DNA from: Patagioenas fasciata
Lineage: Eukaryota > Chordata > Aves > Columbiformes > Columbidae
Direction of reading: 5' to 3'
Assembly: GCF_037038585.1 (NCBI RefSeq)
Contig: NC_092560.1
Span: 61,632,049 to 61,696,048 of the forward strand
DNA length: 64,000 nt
In this document: in pieces, positions 37,601 to 47,928 of the stretch
Position numbering within the stretch: the stretch's first letter is position 1
How the letters are laid out: each line of letters opens with the position of its first letter
Translations under genes and position numbers: made by a program
Notes under the pieces: generated by a model
Told to the model about the DNA's origin: nothing
The model's input: only the letters and a program-made list of their open reading frames with translations
The model's database searches: none

Positions 37601-40600
37601 CAGATGGATCCTGTCGTCTTGTAGGAAAATATCGAAGGTGGAAAGCTGCTGTGTGGAGTCCCACACGACAAGTTACAGAAGCCACTGAAGGACAAGGTGA
37701 ATCCAGTCAGTTTGCAGAAGTGAAAGCCATCCAGCTGGCTTTGGACATTGCTGAACAAGAGAAGTGGCCAATACTTTATCTCTATACTGACTCATGGATG
37801 GTAGCAAATGCCTTGTGGGGGTGGCTACAGCAATGGAAGAAAAGCAACTGGCAGCGCAGAGGTAAACCCATTTGGGCTGCCACACTGTGGCAAGACATTG
37901 CTGCTCGGCTAGAGAGCCTGCCTGTGAAAGTTCGTCATGTAGATGCTCATGTGCCTAAAAGTCGAGCCACCGAGGAACATCTAAACAACCAACAAGCAGA
38001 TCAAGCTGCTAAGATGAAGGTAGCTGAGGTGGACTTGGACTGGCAACATAAAGGTGAACTTTTCCTAGCTCGGTGGGCCCATGATGCTTCAGGGCATCAA
38101 GGTAGAGGTGCAACATACAAATGGGCTCGTGATCGAGGGGTGGATTTAACTATGGACATTATTTCACAGGTTATTCATGAATGTGAAACTTGCGCCGAAA
38201 TCAAACAAGCAAAACGGTTAAAAACTGTATGGTATGGGGGGCGATGGTTAAAGTATAAGTATGGAGAAGCTTGGCAGATTGATTATATTACACTTCCACA
38301 AACACGTCAAGGTAAGCGTTATGTACTCACAATGGTGGAAGCAACCACTGGATGGTTGGAAACATATGCCGTACCTCATGCTACAGCCCGAAATACTATC
38401 TTGGGCCTTGAGAAGCAAGTCCTTTGACGGCACGGTACACCAGAAAGAATTGAATCAGACAATGGTACTCATTTCAAAAACAGTATTATAGACAATTGGG
38501 CCAAAGAACATGGTATTGAGTGGGTATATCATATTCCATATCATGCACCAGCCTCTGGGAAAACTGAAAGGTACAATGGTTTGTTAAAAACTACACTAAA
38601 GGCACTTGGTGGTGGAACCTTTAAAAACTGGGATTCACATTTAGCAAAAGCCACTTGGTTGGTCAACACTAGGGGATCAACCAACCGAGCCGGGCCTGCC
38701 CAATCAGAAATTCTACGGACTGTAGAAGGAGATAAAGTCCCTGTAGTACACATGAAAAATATCTTAGGAAAGGCAGTCTGGGTTACTCCTGCCTCAGGCA
38801 AAGACAAACCTATTCGTGGGATTGTTTTTGCCCAGGGACCTGGCAGCACCTGGTGGGTGATGCTTAAGGATGGAGAAGTTCGGTGTGTACCTCAAGGGGA
38901 TTTGATTTTAGGTGAAAATATGCAATACTGAACTGTATGATGTGAATTGCCGCACTAACAATGTTTAATAAGTGTCTTTCAGATCAAGACAATGGTGATG
39001 AAACTAGAGCTAGCTTCTTCGAGTGGCGCCCGACACCTTCTTCGAAGCTGGTGTCCTTAACCCACAAACAGTGGTCATGAGATGCACTTGTACCATTTTT
39101 CCTGCCCTGGGAGACTGTTGTGACAAAATGAACTTAATGAACTTTTCAAAGGATGGTCCACTGATTAATTACTCCTGTGTATATATGTACATATGTATAT
39201 ATATATAGAGTAGTAGTGATTAATTAGATTGTATTGATAGATTGTATTGATAAGGTTTAAGTATTCAGTGAATGTCATATTATAAGGGGTGGAATGTCTT
39301 GGTTTTGTTAAAAAAACAAGTTTCTCTTTTAGTGAATTTTTGCCTGTCAGCTAAAGCCTTCATATTAGCTGCATTTTCCTGGAGAACCCGACACATGTTT
39401 TGGTTAAACCTAGCAATGGAATGCAAACTTATTGATAAGCACGGATGGACATCTCGCGAGAGGGGCAACGAGAAACTGGTGATCGAGAGACTGACCAACG
39501 GTGTATAACATTCCATTCACGTGAATACTTCATATAAAAGTGGGAGATCACGAGGATCTCGTCCCTTGGCCCTTTTCCTTCTTTTCCTCATGGCTGACAT
39601 TAGGAGAGGACCTTGCTGGTCGTCCCTGTGAACAGAGGCCTAGTGAGAGACTGAATCCAGCTCCGGTTGGCTACAGAGTCTAATCCAGGACTTTGGGTGC
39701 TGGCTCTGCAGTTGCTGAGACTTACAAGATTGGTTTTGTATATTTTGTATTATTTTCTCTATTCTTATTAGTAGCATTAGTAAAACATCTTTAACTTTTC
39801 CAACTCTCTTCTCTCTGTCCTTCTTTCCCTCCCGATCGCCTGCCTGAGTGGGAAGGGGGGAGAGGGAGGGGCAAAAGGGGGAAGTGGGGGGGAGAGGAGG
39901 TTAACAATACATCTGCCAGGGCTTGATTGTCACCCCGCAATCTTAACCCGCGACAACTAGTCACCTTTTAAGCTCTGGAATGTCTGCAGTTGCCTGCAGT
40001 GCTTAGAGTTTATTAGAAAACACTACATCTGTGAGGTCACACAAGGATTATTAGAACATCTCGTACTTCAGGAAAGCAGACAGCTAACACCTGAGGTAAA
40101 AATAAAAGCCACCGGGACATGGAAAGAGTATTCTAGTTTAATTTTCTGGGCTTAAACACAAACCCCAGCTCTGCTCTGTCCTGCCTGCATCATACACTCA
40201 CAACCCATTTCTTCCAAGATGTCAGGGATAGCATGCCATCTCAAATACAGACAGAGCTGAGTAGGACGATGCTCTCCAGTCATACCCTCAAGATCATCTG
40301 CAGCACTCATGTGCTGGAAGTTTTACTACTGATTATCACTTTCAAAAATGAGTGGCTATGTTCCCCTCAAATCAGACTGACACCCCTCAAGCCAAGCTGA
40401 CAAGAGTAAGATGCGCTTTTACCTTCCTCTGCAGCCCGATTAATCCCTTAATGTAACTCGTTCCCTATCACTTTCATGTTTTCTAGTAACAGGAGACATA
40501 AGGCTTCACCCAGTATCTTTAAGTCATATGTTAGAGATGTGTGGTTAATGATCTAATGCAGGATACAGCATATCAAATGTTACCTTACTCTATTGAGACA

Positions 40601-43600
40601 CAGGAAGATGGAGTAGCTAAACTCACAGTTTCCTCTAGCCTGTATTTCTGACATCTAGAAGGTGACAGTTACTTTGCATATTGCTGCAAGGATCTCCAGG
40701 ATAATGTACCAGAAGACCTTGATCACATTGTGTGAAACACTAAATGGGGATACACACATACAATACAACCGCACATTAAGGAATAACAGCTTATATTTTC
40801 TTTCTAGCCTAGATCATACGATGTGCAACTTTTTGATGCACTATACAAATATTTAGTTCTATAACCATCTCCACTTGAGCTGAAGTTTCTGAAACCTGCC
40901 CCTTTCAGTCAAAGCTCTGACTGTGCAATGTATCATAATTCTTCCCCTTCTTACTGTGGAGGAGATAACAAGAGACTGACAGTGGTACTCAAGCTTGTCT
41001 TTCTGACCAAAACCAAATAAACCCTCCCACCAAAAAATCCTTTCAAAAACGTATGAACAGTGGAAATAACTCCAAGAATAGACTGGCTTTTGTGTGTGTT
41101 TGTTAAGCAAAACATTTGTTTCCTTGTAACGTGAGAATTACAGTGTTTATTGGTGATGCATAACCAACAAACTGCATAACATCATGCAACAGTGGTAAAT
41201 AACTTCAGGCTGAAGAGTTTAGCTTGATGGATGGATGTGAATCCTAATTCAACAGTTCTACCAGTCTACACTGACTCAAAAGGATGTACATTAAAGCATA
41301 CTTTTAAAATTTCAAGTTTCTTTTCAATTTCTTAAGCAGAAAACTAAGGTCTGCTCTTTTTTACCTTCACATTATCATCATACACCCAGCTGTCAATTAG
41401 GTGTGGGCAGTCAGCAGAGACCTGGTATTAGTTACCAGAAACTCTCAGCCATACAGTGTCTGCAACATTTACTGGCTATGTCACTTGTCATCGAGGTACA
41501 GCCTGAAGTGTGTGACACCCATCTTTTAGCCTGCATAATTCTGACCTATATCTTACAGTAGAAGAGTATATGGTGCCACATAAATTTAGGAGGTTCCAGG
41601 ATAAGAAACAGCACTGAAAAATACAGGGAGCCAGCTCTTACAAAAAGATTTTTGTGACTCTGCCTTACAGCATTGGAAAGAAAAAGAGGCCTATGTGCTT
41701 ACCTGATTTCAAGTGCTTTGATTGCTTCTAACATCTGTAGGTACTCAGCTGCTTTCCAAACATCATTTGCTTCTTCCTCACCTTGGACCATTAATTTTGC
41801 TGTATAGGTGAACTCAATTAGATGACGAAATGCCATGTTACTTACACCTGTATACAGGCAAAAAGAAGAGCATTTCCTTTTAGCAGTTTCTCAGTCTCAT
41901 CTGTCTGATGAATCTTTCGTACTTGCCTGCACACCATTTTGCTCACAGTAGCATAGCTGCCAGTTTCAAAACCACAACATCCTTAGAAGACTCATGTTGG
42001 AATAAAAAGTCTGCTATAGAAACATGTGAATCTGGAACCATTACAGCTATGCCATGACAAAGATAAAAGGAAGGATAAGATGGACAAAAAGCTGTTTGAA
42101 TAATAAAAAGTATAGATTTAAACATAAAAATATGATCTCTTTCTCAAGAGACCTTGGAGTAGCAAGTTACTGGAGGCTGAAATATTGCTCCAGTAATTTG
42201 CTCCCTGGCCATGCTGTTCTTGCAGCCCAGCCAAGGCATTTGCTGTTGGCCATCACTGGCAGCCTTTTTCATTTGACCAGAATGGCTGTCATCAGGGAAA
42301 AGACTGGACGTCGCACTGCTACTCCTAAAAACATACAGGGTCTGCCTCCTGACCTCCGTTAGTCATGTATTGAGTGGAAGATTAAAAAAAAGAAAAATGA
42401 ACAAGGAAAAACCCACCCACAGAACCTCAAACTTTATTTTCCAAAAAAAAATATTTCAACATGGCCCCTCCTCCTTTTTTTTTTTTTTTTAATTTGGCGG
42501 GGGGGAGAAGTTTTTTTCCAGTGGTGGTAGCTGCCTCAGAACAACTCAAGAGCTGCGACCCAGAACACTACTTGACATGAACAAGTATGTCTGTAAGCCC
42601 GTACCAAGGATAATCCATTCATTTCCAGCTTGGGGACACAACTCTGAAGCTTTTTATTTGTACAAATCAGATTACCTTCAATCTCCACCAAAGGTTCCTG
42701 AGTGAAATCTTGGAAGAATTTATAGAAGAACTGGCTGCAGGCAGCAAGAACAGCCTTATGAGCTTTGAAATGGTGACCTACAATGAGAGACAAAAATTTT
42801 GGTTTAGGATAACACCTTCCTCACTCATAGTGTAGAAGAAGTGCAGATGCGGAACAGAGATCAGCCAGTGTACTAATCTATTCCAGCAGCATAGAGACAT
42901 TTATTATGCCTCCTTGTAATGTGGGATACTACTGCAACTAGACTGTCTCATCTCACACAGACCCCTGCTGACATTACGGACCTTGCTGAAGCTCTGCAAC
43001 TCAGTTAGCTGGAGGACTCACTCCAGTGTTGCTCTTTTCAGATTTAAGCTGTGCAAAATTCCAAGGTGAACTTTCTCCTTTCTTGGCCTCAGCCCTCTGA
43101 TTTTATCCACATTCTGTTTGTTTTTTGCTGTTCTTACAGACTGATGTATTTTATCGCCACTTCTGACAGCATAACTGCAGAACAGCAGCAGTTGTGCTGT
43201 TTTGTTCTTGTTTTCCAGACTTCGTACTCCCCATCACTGTGTTGCGCTCTCCCTGGCACTGGCATGAACGTTCATAAGGATCCATGGGACAGAGACGGGA
43301 GAAGTAACAGGGTTCAGAACTACACAGCTGCTGCACACAAAAACATTCAGGATAAGTTTTGTGCAAGTGCTGCCAATGAAACTGTCGCAATTCCTGAAGA
43401 GTAACTTTTATTTCGTCTGCTTACTTTTTTCCTAATCAAGACTCTGTAGAACCCTTTTCCTTCAAAAGCGTTCTTGCTATCCTTTTAAAGATCAGGTGTT
43501 ACTCCTTTAGCTAAATCTGCCCTGGTAGACACTGCCTATCTTCCTTGAAGCCCTCATCTGTTCTAAGACATGTTTGGGATGAAAAGCAATCTTGGGCTAT

Positions 43601-44283
43601 CAATCAGACACCACCTTTTCTAAGGTGATAATAAGCACTTATACCTATGTCAGCCTTTTAAACTAATACTTATGTCCATACAACACACACAGAAAATGAG
43701 TGCTTCTACCCTATTATAGCCACATATTAGTAGGCAGGTAGCAGAGAAGAAAGAAATAAATCTTATTTCAAGATTTATTTTTTTTTTTTTTAAACACAAC
43801 ATTTGTTCAAGTTCTCTGAATGCAAACAGTCAGCTTGAGTTAGGGAGAAATATTTTAACAATGTTTCAGAAATCCTTCTGCAACATGTTAAATATAGCAC
43901 AGCGGTTTCAGAGTGGGCTTCTCACTAAAAGTATTTAGACCATTGTTTGAAAAGCAGAAGCAAAATTATTAATCACTGCTGGAGACTCTGTTCACCCTGA
44001 GATTTTAAATGAAACTCTGCATGCAGCTTACACACTGGTACAGAACCAAGAATTTGTCAGCAGCCTGGTTTGACAGCTGACCTGTGACAAGCCCAATGGC
44101 TTCCCAGCACAGCCTTCAGAATTGTCTGTATAACACCTGGTTCTTAGGCCTGTACATACCATCAACAATCAGAGTGATATCTGTAAACTGGTCCTGCTCA
44201 CGTTGTTCATTCAGTCTATCCAAAATAACTTTATAGTGCTCAGGGAATTCTTGGATACATTCCATCGTTTCTTCAGCTTCCAT
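25017..44283 (-). CDS. ZNF131: ZNF131, BTB/C2H2 zinc-finger transcription factor (complete, six coding exons)
   Basis: A nuclear transcriptional regulator. In mammals it dimerises through BTB, binds DNA through zinc fingers and modulates oestrogen-receptor signalling (known for the family). Exons 44298-44160, 42777-42676, 41847-41703, 32624-31939, 27751-27621 and 25664-25017 all have GT-AG borders and join in phase. The coding total is 1836 bases, or 611 residues against about 623 in human. The BTB domain (from about residue 30) includes FTDITLIVDG and HHFKAHKAVLAACS. A basic KPKKRK stretch is a likely nuclear signal. Fingers lie at 264-284, 291-312, 331-351, 359-379 (C2HC, Cys379 as last ligand), 395-415 and 423-444. 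The acidic C-terminal tail is rich in Val, Gln and Glu. The start MEAEETMEC is the conserved one. A young provirus sits antisense in intron 3, and no coding exon is damaged. Confidence 0.97.
25665..31938 (-). other. ZNF131: ZNF131 introns 4 and 5
   Basis: Two AT-rich introns (27752-31938 and 25665-27620) flank the small finger-4 exon. I see only short homopolymer runs, such as an A run near 29823-29840, and no mobile element or extra exon. Confidence 0.7.
27621..27751 (-). CDS. ZNF131: ZNF131 coding exon 5 (zinc finger 4)
   Basis: A 131-bp exon, AACAG|GTGAAAAACC to TGTCAG|GTGGGT, encoding GEKPFECPNCHERFARNSTL through KKLYECQ. It ends on a codon boundary inside finger 5. The finger has a C2HC ligand set (CHLTAC), as in the mammalian protein. 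Confidence 0.95.
31939..32624 (-). CDS. ZNF131: ZNF131 coding exon 4 (linker and zinc fingers 1-3)
   Basis: A 686-bp exon, TATAG|GAACAAAG to CACAG|GTAAGAG. It encodes NKENS, an acidic linker with the basic KPKKRK element, then fingers FHCEIC, YKCDIC and HICQYC. It lies directly downstream, in the gene's direction, of the intron that contains the provirus. Confidence 0.96.
33041..33045. repeat. Target-site duplication, left copy
   Basis: ACTAG abuts the 5' LTR and is repeated at 39956-39960. A 5-bp duplication is usual for ERV-L-type integrases. Confidence 0.92.
33046..33701 (+). repeat. Provirus 5' LTR
   Basis: It starts TGTCTTGG and ends CCGTGACA, 656 bp. A TATAAAAG box lies at 33284-33290 and a possible AGTAAA poly(A) signal at 33529-33534. 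A purine-rich stretch follows at 33599-33650. Confidence 0.95.
33708..33725 (+). promoter_or_regulatory. Primer-binding site, tRNA-Lys type
   Basis: TGGCGCCCAACGTGGGGC, six bases after the LTR, fits the 3' end of tRNA-Lys(1,2), the primer of several betaretroviruses. Confidence 0.85.
33892..35739 (+). pseudogene. gag: gag of the provirus, interrupted by one TGA
   Basis: Structural polyprotein position. The frame opens at the ATG at 33892, runs to a TGA at 34936-34938, continues open in the same frame and closes at the TAG at 35737-35739. The first part (348 residues) starts with hydrophobic segments at about 10-26, 39-69 and 124-140. An Ala/Ser/Pro-rich linker and a Cys/His cluster (HCCCCNHSNHC) follow, then a capsid-like start (SPGELRDL). 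The second part has more capsid-like helices, a heptad-like stretch (FEKLLQEIKELRED) and an Arg-rich tail (VRRRRFQSRERG). No canonical CCHC knuckle is seen; foamy viruses likewise use basic boxes. Assignment as Gag is by position and the capsid-like region. The hydrophobic N-terminus is unusual. Confidence 0.75.
34936..34938 (+). other. In-frame TGA interrupting gag
   Basis: A single nonsense codon lies between two open halves of the same frame. The downstream half continues without another stop to 35737. Its position inside the capsid-like region suggests mutational damage rather than a regulatory stop. Confidence 0.85.
35737..35773 (+). promoter_or_regulatory. gag-pol junction: in-frame TAG with downstream hairpin
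   Basis: The TAG at 35737-35739 separates gag and pol in the same frame. Five bases later 35745-35748 (CCCT) pairs with 35770-35773 (AGGG), and 35750-35755 (CCTCCA) pairs with 35762-35767 (TGGAGG). The loop has six bases. This resembles suppressor-type gag-pol junctions of gammaretroviruses, where structure just past a UAG promotes readthrough. The function is inferred. Confidence 0.6.
35740..38931 (+). pseudogene. pol: pro-pol of the provirus (protease, RT, RNase H, integrase), one TGA in integrase
   Basis: The frame continues from gag past the TAG. Domains in order: aspartic protease (LVDTGAQ, near 35851); reverse transcriptase with YIDD in YIDDIIVWG (about 36673) and LGIKW; RNase H with FTDGSC, YTDSW and DAHVPKS; integrase with an HHCC-type zinc region (HDASGHQ ... 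CETC), core Asp in QIDYI, Asp in SDNGTHF and Glu in GKTERYNG. A TGA at 38425-38427 interrupts the integrase core; the frame then stays open to 38931. No dUTPase or env frame follows. The GTG at 35761 is not a likely start, because pol appears to be made as a gag fusion. Confidence 0.93.
38425..38427 (+). other. In-frame TGA interrupting the integrase
   Basis: A single nonsense codon lies between the first catalytic Asp region and the SDNG motif. The remaining integrase frame to 38931 is otherwise intact. Confidence 0.9.
38932..39294 (+). other. Provirus 3' untranslated region, no env
   Basis: 363 bp between pol and the 3' LTR. It has no env-like frame. It contains a second primer-site-like string TGGCGCCCGACA (39024-39035), an adjacent small inverted repeat (GACACC at 39032-39037 and GGTGTC at 39050-39055), a TA-rich microsatellite (about 39178-39210) and the purine tract. 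Confidence 0.8.
39284..39294 (+). promoter_or_regulatory. Polypurine tract
   Basis: AAGGGGTGGAA lies immediately before the 3' LTR. It is purine-rich with one T and marks the plus-strand primer site. Confidence 0.75.
39295..39955 (+). repeat. Provirus 3' LTR
   Basis: 661 bp, TGTCTTGG to CGCGACA. Against the 5' LTR it has one extra A in the early A run, an extra 4 bp in GCTTGATTGTCACC and five transitions. Confidence 0.95.
39956..39960. repeat. Target-site duplication, right copy
   Basis: ACTAG directly follows the 3' LTR and matches 33041-33045. Confidence 0.92.
41703..41847 (-). CDS. ZNF131: ZNF131 coding exon 3 (BTB C-terminal half)
   Basis: A 145-bp exon, ACAG|GTGTAAG to ATCAG|GTAAGC, encoding VSNMAFRHLIEFTYTAKLM through EAIKALEI. 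It is too short and lacks an ATG near its start, so simple ORF calling misses it. Confidence 0.95.
41848..44159 (-). other. ZNF131: ZNF131 introns 1 and 2 between BTB exons
   Basis: Introns 42778-44159 and 41848-42675. They contain T-rich runs (42475-42490) and a short G run. No mobile element is recognised. Confidence 0.75.
42676..42777 (-). CDS. ZNF131: ZNF131 coding exon 2 (BTB core)
   Basis: A 102-bp exon, TAG|GTCACCATTTC to GAAG|GTAAT, encoding HHFKAHKAVLAACSQFFYKF through PLVEIE. It completes the split glycine codon of the previous exon. Confidence 0.95.
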
Positions 44284-44298
44284 GGTAAAAGGACTAGA
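44160..44298 (-). CDS. ZNF131: ZNF131 coding exon 1 (BTB start)
   Basis: The acceptor CTTTTGCAG precedes TCTAGTCC. The ATG at 44283-44281 opens MEAEETMECIQEF and the exon ends VDG with donor GATG|GTATGT. An open frame extends upstream across the acceptor, but that part is intron. Confidence 0.95.
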
Positions 44299-47200
44299 CT
44301 GCAAAAGATGTGGTATGAGTGTAAGGATAATGTGCCACTCAGTAAATACTATGCACAGTTAGGTTAGCATACAAACAGGAACTAACTTGCATTTTTCAGG
44401 GACTATAAAATAAATGGAAACCCTGAACTGTCTTGGTAACAGGTTTACCTGATTTTAGCTGACAGGTAGGAAATAGGAGGGTTAATGATGCAGAACATTG
44501 CCTTATTTATACACATAACAGACAAAGTGGTAAGTGTATTTATTTATTCCACAGATCCAGCAGGAACCTACCTTCCTCAAAGCAAATATTGCAGTGATGT
44601 AACATCTCCACATCTAACTATTCAACACCACTATGGCAGCATAATGTCAGAATCTTTATATAGTTACTTCTTGCTATTCTACCAATTCACTTGGTGGAAC
44701 AACACTTCTTAAAATTTTCATGTTAAAGTCACATTTTGCAGCTAGTGAACCCAAGATGTTTGCGTCCTTTAAATGAGGTTGTAAAAAAGCAGCATTTTTC
44801 AGCTTCTGAGTATATGGGAGTTGCCAGGGATTTAATGTGCTGTCACACCCAAGAGCAAAGAGCATTTTATTAATCCAGCCTACTTACACTCCTCCCCATG
44901 CAAAGCGAAATATTCTTAGCCAGTGTTTTGAAAGAGACACATATTCTCGTAATCTGATGACTCTTCCTCCCTTACTAATACAATAACCATAGCTGGGGAT
45001 GGGAGCTGCGCAGGTCCTCAGACCTGAAGTGGTTTAGCAGAACTCTGTGCCTGTGGACAAGACACAGGTTTTAGTCTGCTGCTTATGCAAAAGAACCTTT
45101 TGAGAGAGTCCAGGTGCTTCCATGAAAACATTTCACAAACTAACTCCAGGCAAAATGACTTCAGATCTGTGAGGCATCACTCATCTTCAACTCCCACACT
45201 CACATGGCTCACACTGAGAATGCCACAGAAAAAGCAAAGACATTTCAAAATCACCTTAGAACAGAAACTTCCTTTTCAGAGTCTAACTCACTTTGAAGAA
45301 CACGTGTCTTCTGACTAGGCCTGACTTAGTCCTAAAGGCATTTAAGACATACTTTTCACTATACTGTTAGTATGGACAAAAGGAAGAAAGTCAGGAGAGC
45401 AGATGTATCAAACCAACCATTATTAAAGAGTTGGAAATTTCTAGTGTGGCAATGAAGCATTTTTCTTCAGTGCTAGAAGAAAATAGAGAGCAGGTGCTTC
45501 CTGACTGCTGGTGCAGATAATTTTTGTATGTGATTGGAATTGGAAGGTCCTGAGTGCAAAACTGTTCCCTACATGTACTGATCACATCTGAGTTGATGCT
45601 GTCACGCTTGCAGACTCCCACGTGTGTAAATTCTACCTCACAAACACAGGTGTATGGGATTGAGTAGACACAGAGTAAAATTACCCAGTTATGGTAAGAC
45701 AAAGTTATCTTCTTATGTCTAGAAGACAAGCAGTAAATGAAATTGTGGAATTCCTGTTTTCACCACAAAACACACTTTCTCGCATCTCAGAAGAACTGGA
45801 CCATGCAGAAGTCATTTTGCCAAGAGCATTAAAAAAAAAAAAAGGAGCAGAAGCAATCGCTTATGGAAGTCCAGCTCTACCTGCCATTACTGCTTTGCCA
45901 AGTGGACACTGAAATACCCATCAGGGTCTTCAAGGGGACAGAGGAGATCGGCCTGTGAGGGTGAGTGGCAAGGTGTGGTGCAAGGGAGCAGATTCTGCTG
46001 CTGTTGTCATTGCACGTAATGCACGTAATGATGGGCCTAAGACAGAGGAGCAACAGCTCCTGCCTCTCTTCCATTATCTGGTATTCTACATAAAATCTCA
46101 TGTGGGAAGTTGTCAGCTATTTACTTCACTGTTTAATTCTTCTTGGGCATTTTTGACACATTATAAAAGGATAAGATGACTTGCAGTTAGAGGCATAATT
46201 CCTTAGAAGTTACAACAAACAAAGTTTTGACTGCCAGCTCTCATGATTTCCACGTACCCACATGTAATTTACTTCCAAATTCAATGTTTCTAGGGATATC
46301 TTACAAAAAAACCCCCCTCAAAACAATAGTGTAACCTCCCCCTACTCAATCTAAGATTTTTTTTTTTAAGTTTGTCTTTCTCAGAACACTTAACAAACAT
46401 TAGTAAGAAAACATACAACTTATGATGGTTAGTTTATTGCCGTGAATTAACTAGTAAAAAGTGTGAATTTACTGTGTATCTAAATGCAGTTGCAGCATCC
46501 ATTGGGTATTCTTATTTTAAAAAGACAGTGATATTGCGGAAAAAGCCTCCAACAGAACAGCATCCATGTGATAAGAGCATGACTACTTTGGAGGAAGAAG
46601 TGAAAAGTAGACAAGAAAACTGAGAAGCCATGGAGGGCAAACAGAAATTATCCAAATTGCCACTTATGAGTAGCCTCATAGAAGAGTAACAGAAACTGGA
46701 CTATTTCAGTTGTTTACCTTGATTTTCTTGAAAGATGCTGTAAACTACAAACTTAACCTTATCGTCTCATAACACTGGATGCATCTTACATGATGTGCAT
46801 ATGATTTGCAAATGTTTTTATAACTCTACTTCAGTAAAGCCAGCTTATTACTATCCTCCTGGACTACAAGCAGCACTCTGTATTTTAGGAAGCAGACACG
46901 TGGTTTCTTTGCCCACAACGGGTCACACACGAACGCAGGCAAACAGACCAGTGTCAGAGCGGCTCCAACAACCCCGAGGAGAAACCGAAGCACCGACCAA
47001 GCCGCCGCCATCTCGCTGTGACCACCGCAGGAAAGAGGAATCTGAGGAGTGTCTGGCGGGCAACAGTGGCTACACAGAACTGAGAGCTTCTGGTGCGCTT
47101 TGCTGATTATTTTTCCTCAAAATGACCAACGCCAGAGCCAGGGCCGTCAGCCCTGCGCCCTCGGCCTCCTCAGCCACGGAACGGGCCCCGCTCCCGCCGC

Positions 47201-47730
47201 ACCGCGAGGCCGCCAGGGGGCGCCCCGACCCCTCCGCCCCGGCGCGCTCCCGCAGGCCCCGCCCCCGCCGGAACCGCAAGGCCTCAGCCCTGCGCCCCGC
47301 GGCCAGCCGGTGCCATCGCGCCACAGCCGCAGCCTCATCGGCGGGCGCCCATGGCAGTCAGCGCGACCCCCGCCAATCGTAAGGCGGTGGAAGAGCCCGC
47401 CCTAGGCGGAGGAGCCAATAAGCGCCCGCCGAGTCCCAGGAGCGGGAGAAAGCGGAAGGCCTAACCAGCGCCGAGTGCCCGCCGGGCACAGGCGCTCCCA
47501 GAGCGTTGCAGGCGGCCGTCGGCGGGTGCGACTATCCCACCGGGGGCACCCCCGGGAAGGGACCAGGCCGGTGTCTCCCCGAGCCATGCGCTTGGAAGCG
47601 CCGCCGCCTCGTTAGTGCTTATTACGTCATCAAAGCGCGCATTAAATCGATCCCTTTTCAATTCCCGGCCGGGTCGCGCCCCGGCGGCGCGGCGCCCCGC
47701 GGGGTAGGAAGGCGGTTCCGCCAGGTACTC
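44299..47730 (-). other. ZNF131: ZNF131 5' intron between the non-coding first exon and coding exon 1
   Basis: Mostly AT-rich sequence. Its last 700 bp lie in the CpG island and include a small candidate ORF (47011-46826). A duplicated GCACGTAAT lies at about 46013-46030. Confidence 0.6.
46826..47011 (-). CDS. Candidate 61-residue membrane microprotein (uncertain)
   Basis: I do not recognise this ORF. The ATG has good context (GCGAGATGG) inside a CpG island. The product begins MAAAWSVLRFLLG and continues with a hydrophobic stretch (about residues 5-28) like a signal anchor or membrane segment, followed by a short basic and cysteine-containing tail. It lies in the first intron of ZNF131 on the same strand, so it could be an alternative first exon, an upstream ORF or chance. 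No good splice donor is seen inside it. Confidence 0.25.
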   Translation of the reverse strand: MAAAWSVLRFLLGVVGAALTLVCLPAFVCDPLWAKKPRVCFLKYRVLLVVQEDSNKLALLK

Positions 47731-47732
47731 AC

Positions 47733-47860
47733 CGCGAGCAGCCCCTCGCCGCGCCGCGCCCGCTCCGCCGGTACCGCTTCCTGCTCCCCCGCACGCTGGA
47801 AAGCGGGGCGGTCGTCGGCCAATCGCGACTCGCATTCCCGGCATGCACCGCGCGGAGGAA
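47733..47860 (-). other. ZNF131: Probable ZNF131 non-coding exon 1
   Basis: The minus strand has a strong donor, CTCGCG|GTGAGTACC, with the last exon base at 47733, in the middle of the CpG island. The next usable acceptor on this strand that joins coding sequence is at 44298. The 5' limit near 47860 is a guess from the promoter motifs. Confidence 0.5.
47835..47847 (+). promoter_or_regulatory. ZNF143-like site (plus orientation)
   Basis: TTCCCGGCATGCA resembles the core of the vertebrate ZNF143/SBS promoter motif. Confidence 0.5.
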
Positions 47861-47928
47861 GTGACGCTATATCACCTTTCACACGACAGGGCGCGCAGGC
47901 GGTAGAAGGGCGGGGCTCGACGGCGCGG

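Larger units (their letters stand above)
33046..39955 (+). mobile_element. ERV-L-like (class III) endogenous retrovirus, near-complete, no env
   Basis: The 6.9-kb provirus has TG...CA LTRs (33046-33701 and 39295-39955), a 5-bp ACTAG target duplication, a primer site at 33708 and a purine tract at 39284. Gag (from 33892) and protease-RT-RNase H-integrase (to 38931) lie in one frame. The style of the RNase H-integrase region, the lack of env and the 5-bp duplication point to class III. By eye the LTRs differ by five transitions and two indels (1 and 4 bp), under 1 percent, so the insertion is recent. There are two in-frame TGA breaks, at 34936 and 38425; the TAG at 35737 may be functional. It lies antisense in ZNF131 intron 3. 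Confidence 0.93.
32625..41702 (-). other. ZNF131: ZNF131 intron 3, hosting the provirus
   Basis: An intron of about 9 kb, of which 6.9 kb is the provirus (33046-39955). The remaining flanks, 32625-33045 and 39956-41702, show no recognisable feature. Without the insertion the intron would be about 2.2 kb. Confidence 0.85.

Noticed and set aside
39023-39208. 61-codon frame after pol as a possible env or accessory gene
   Set aside because: No ATG near its start, no signal peptide, and it ends in a TA microsatellite translation.
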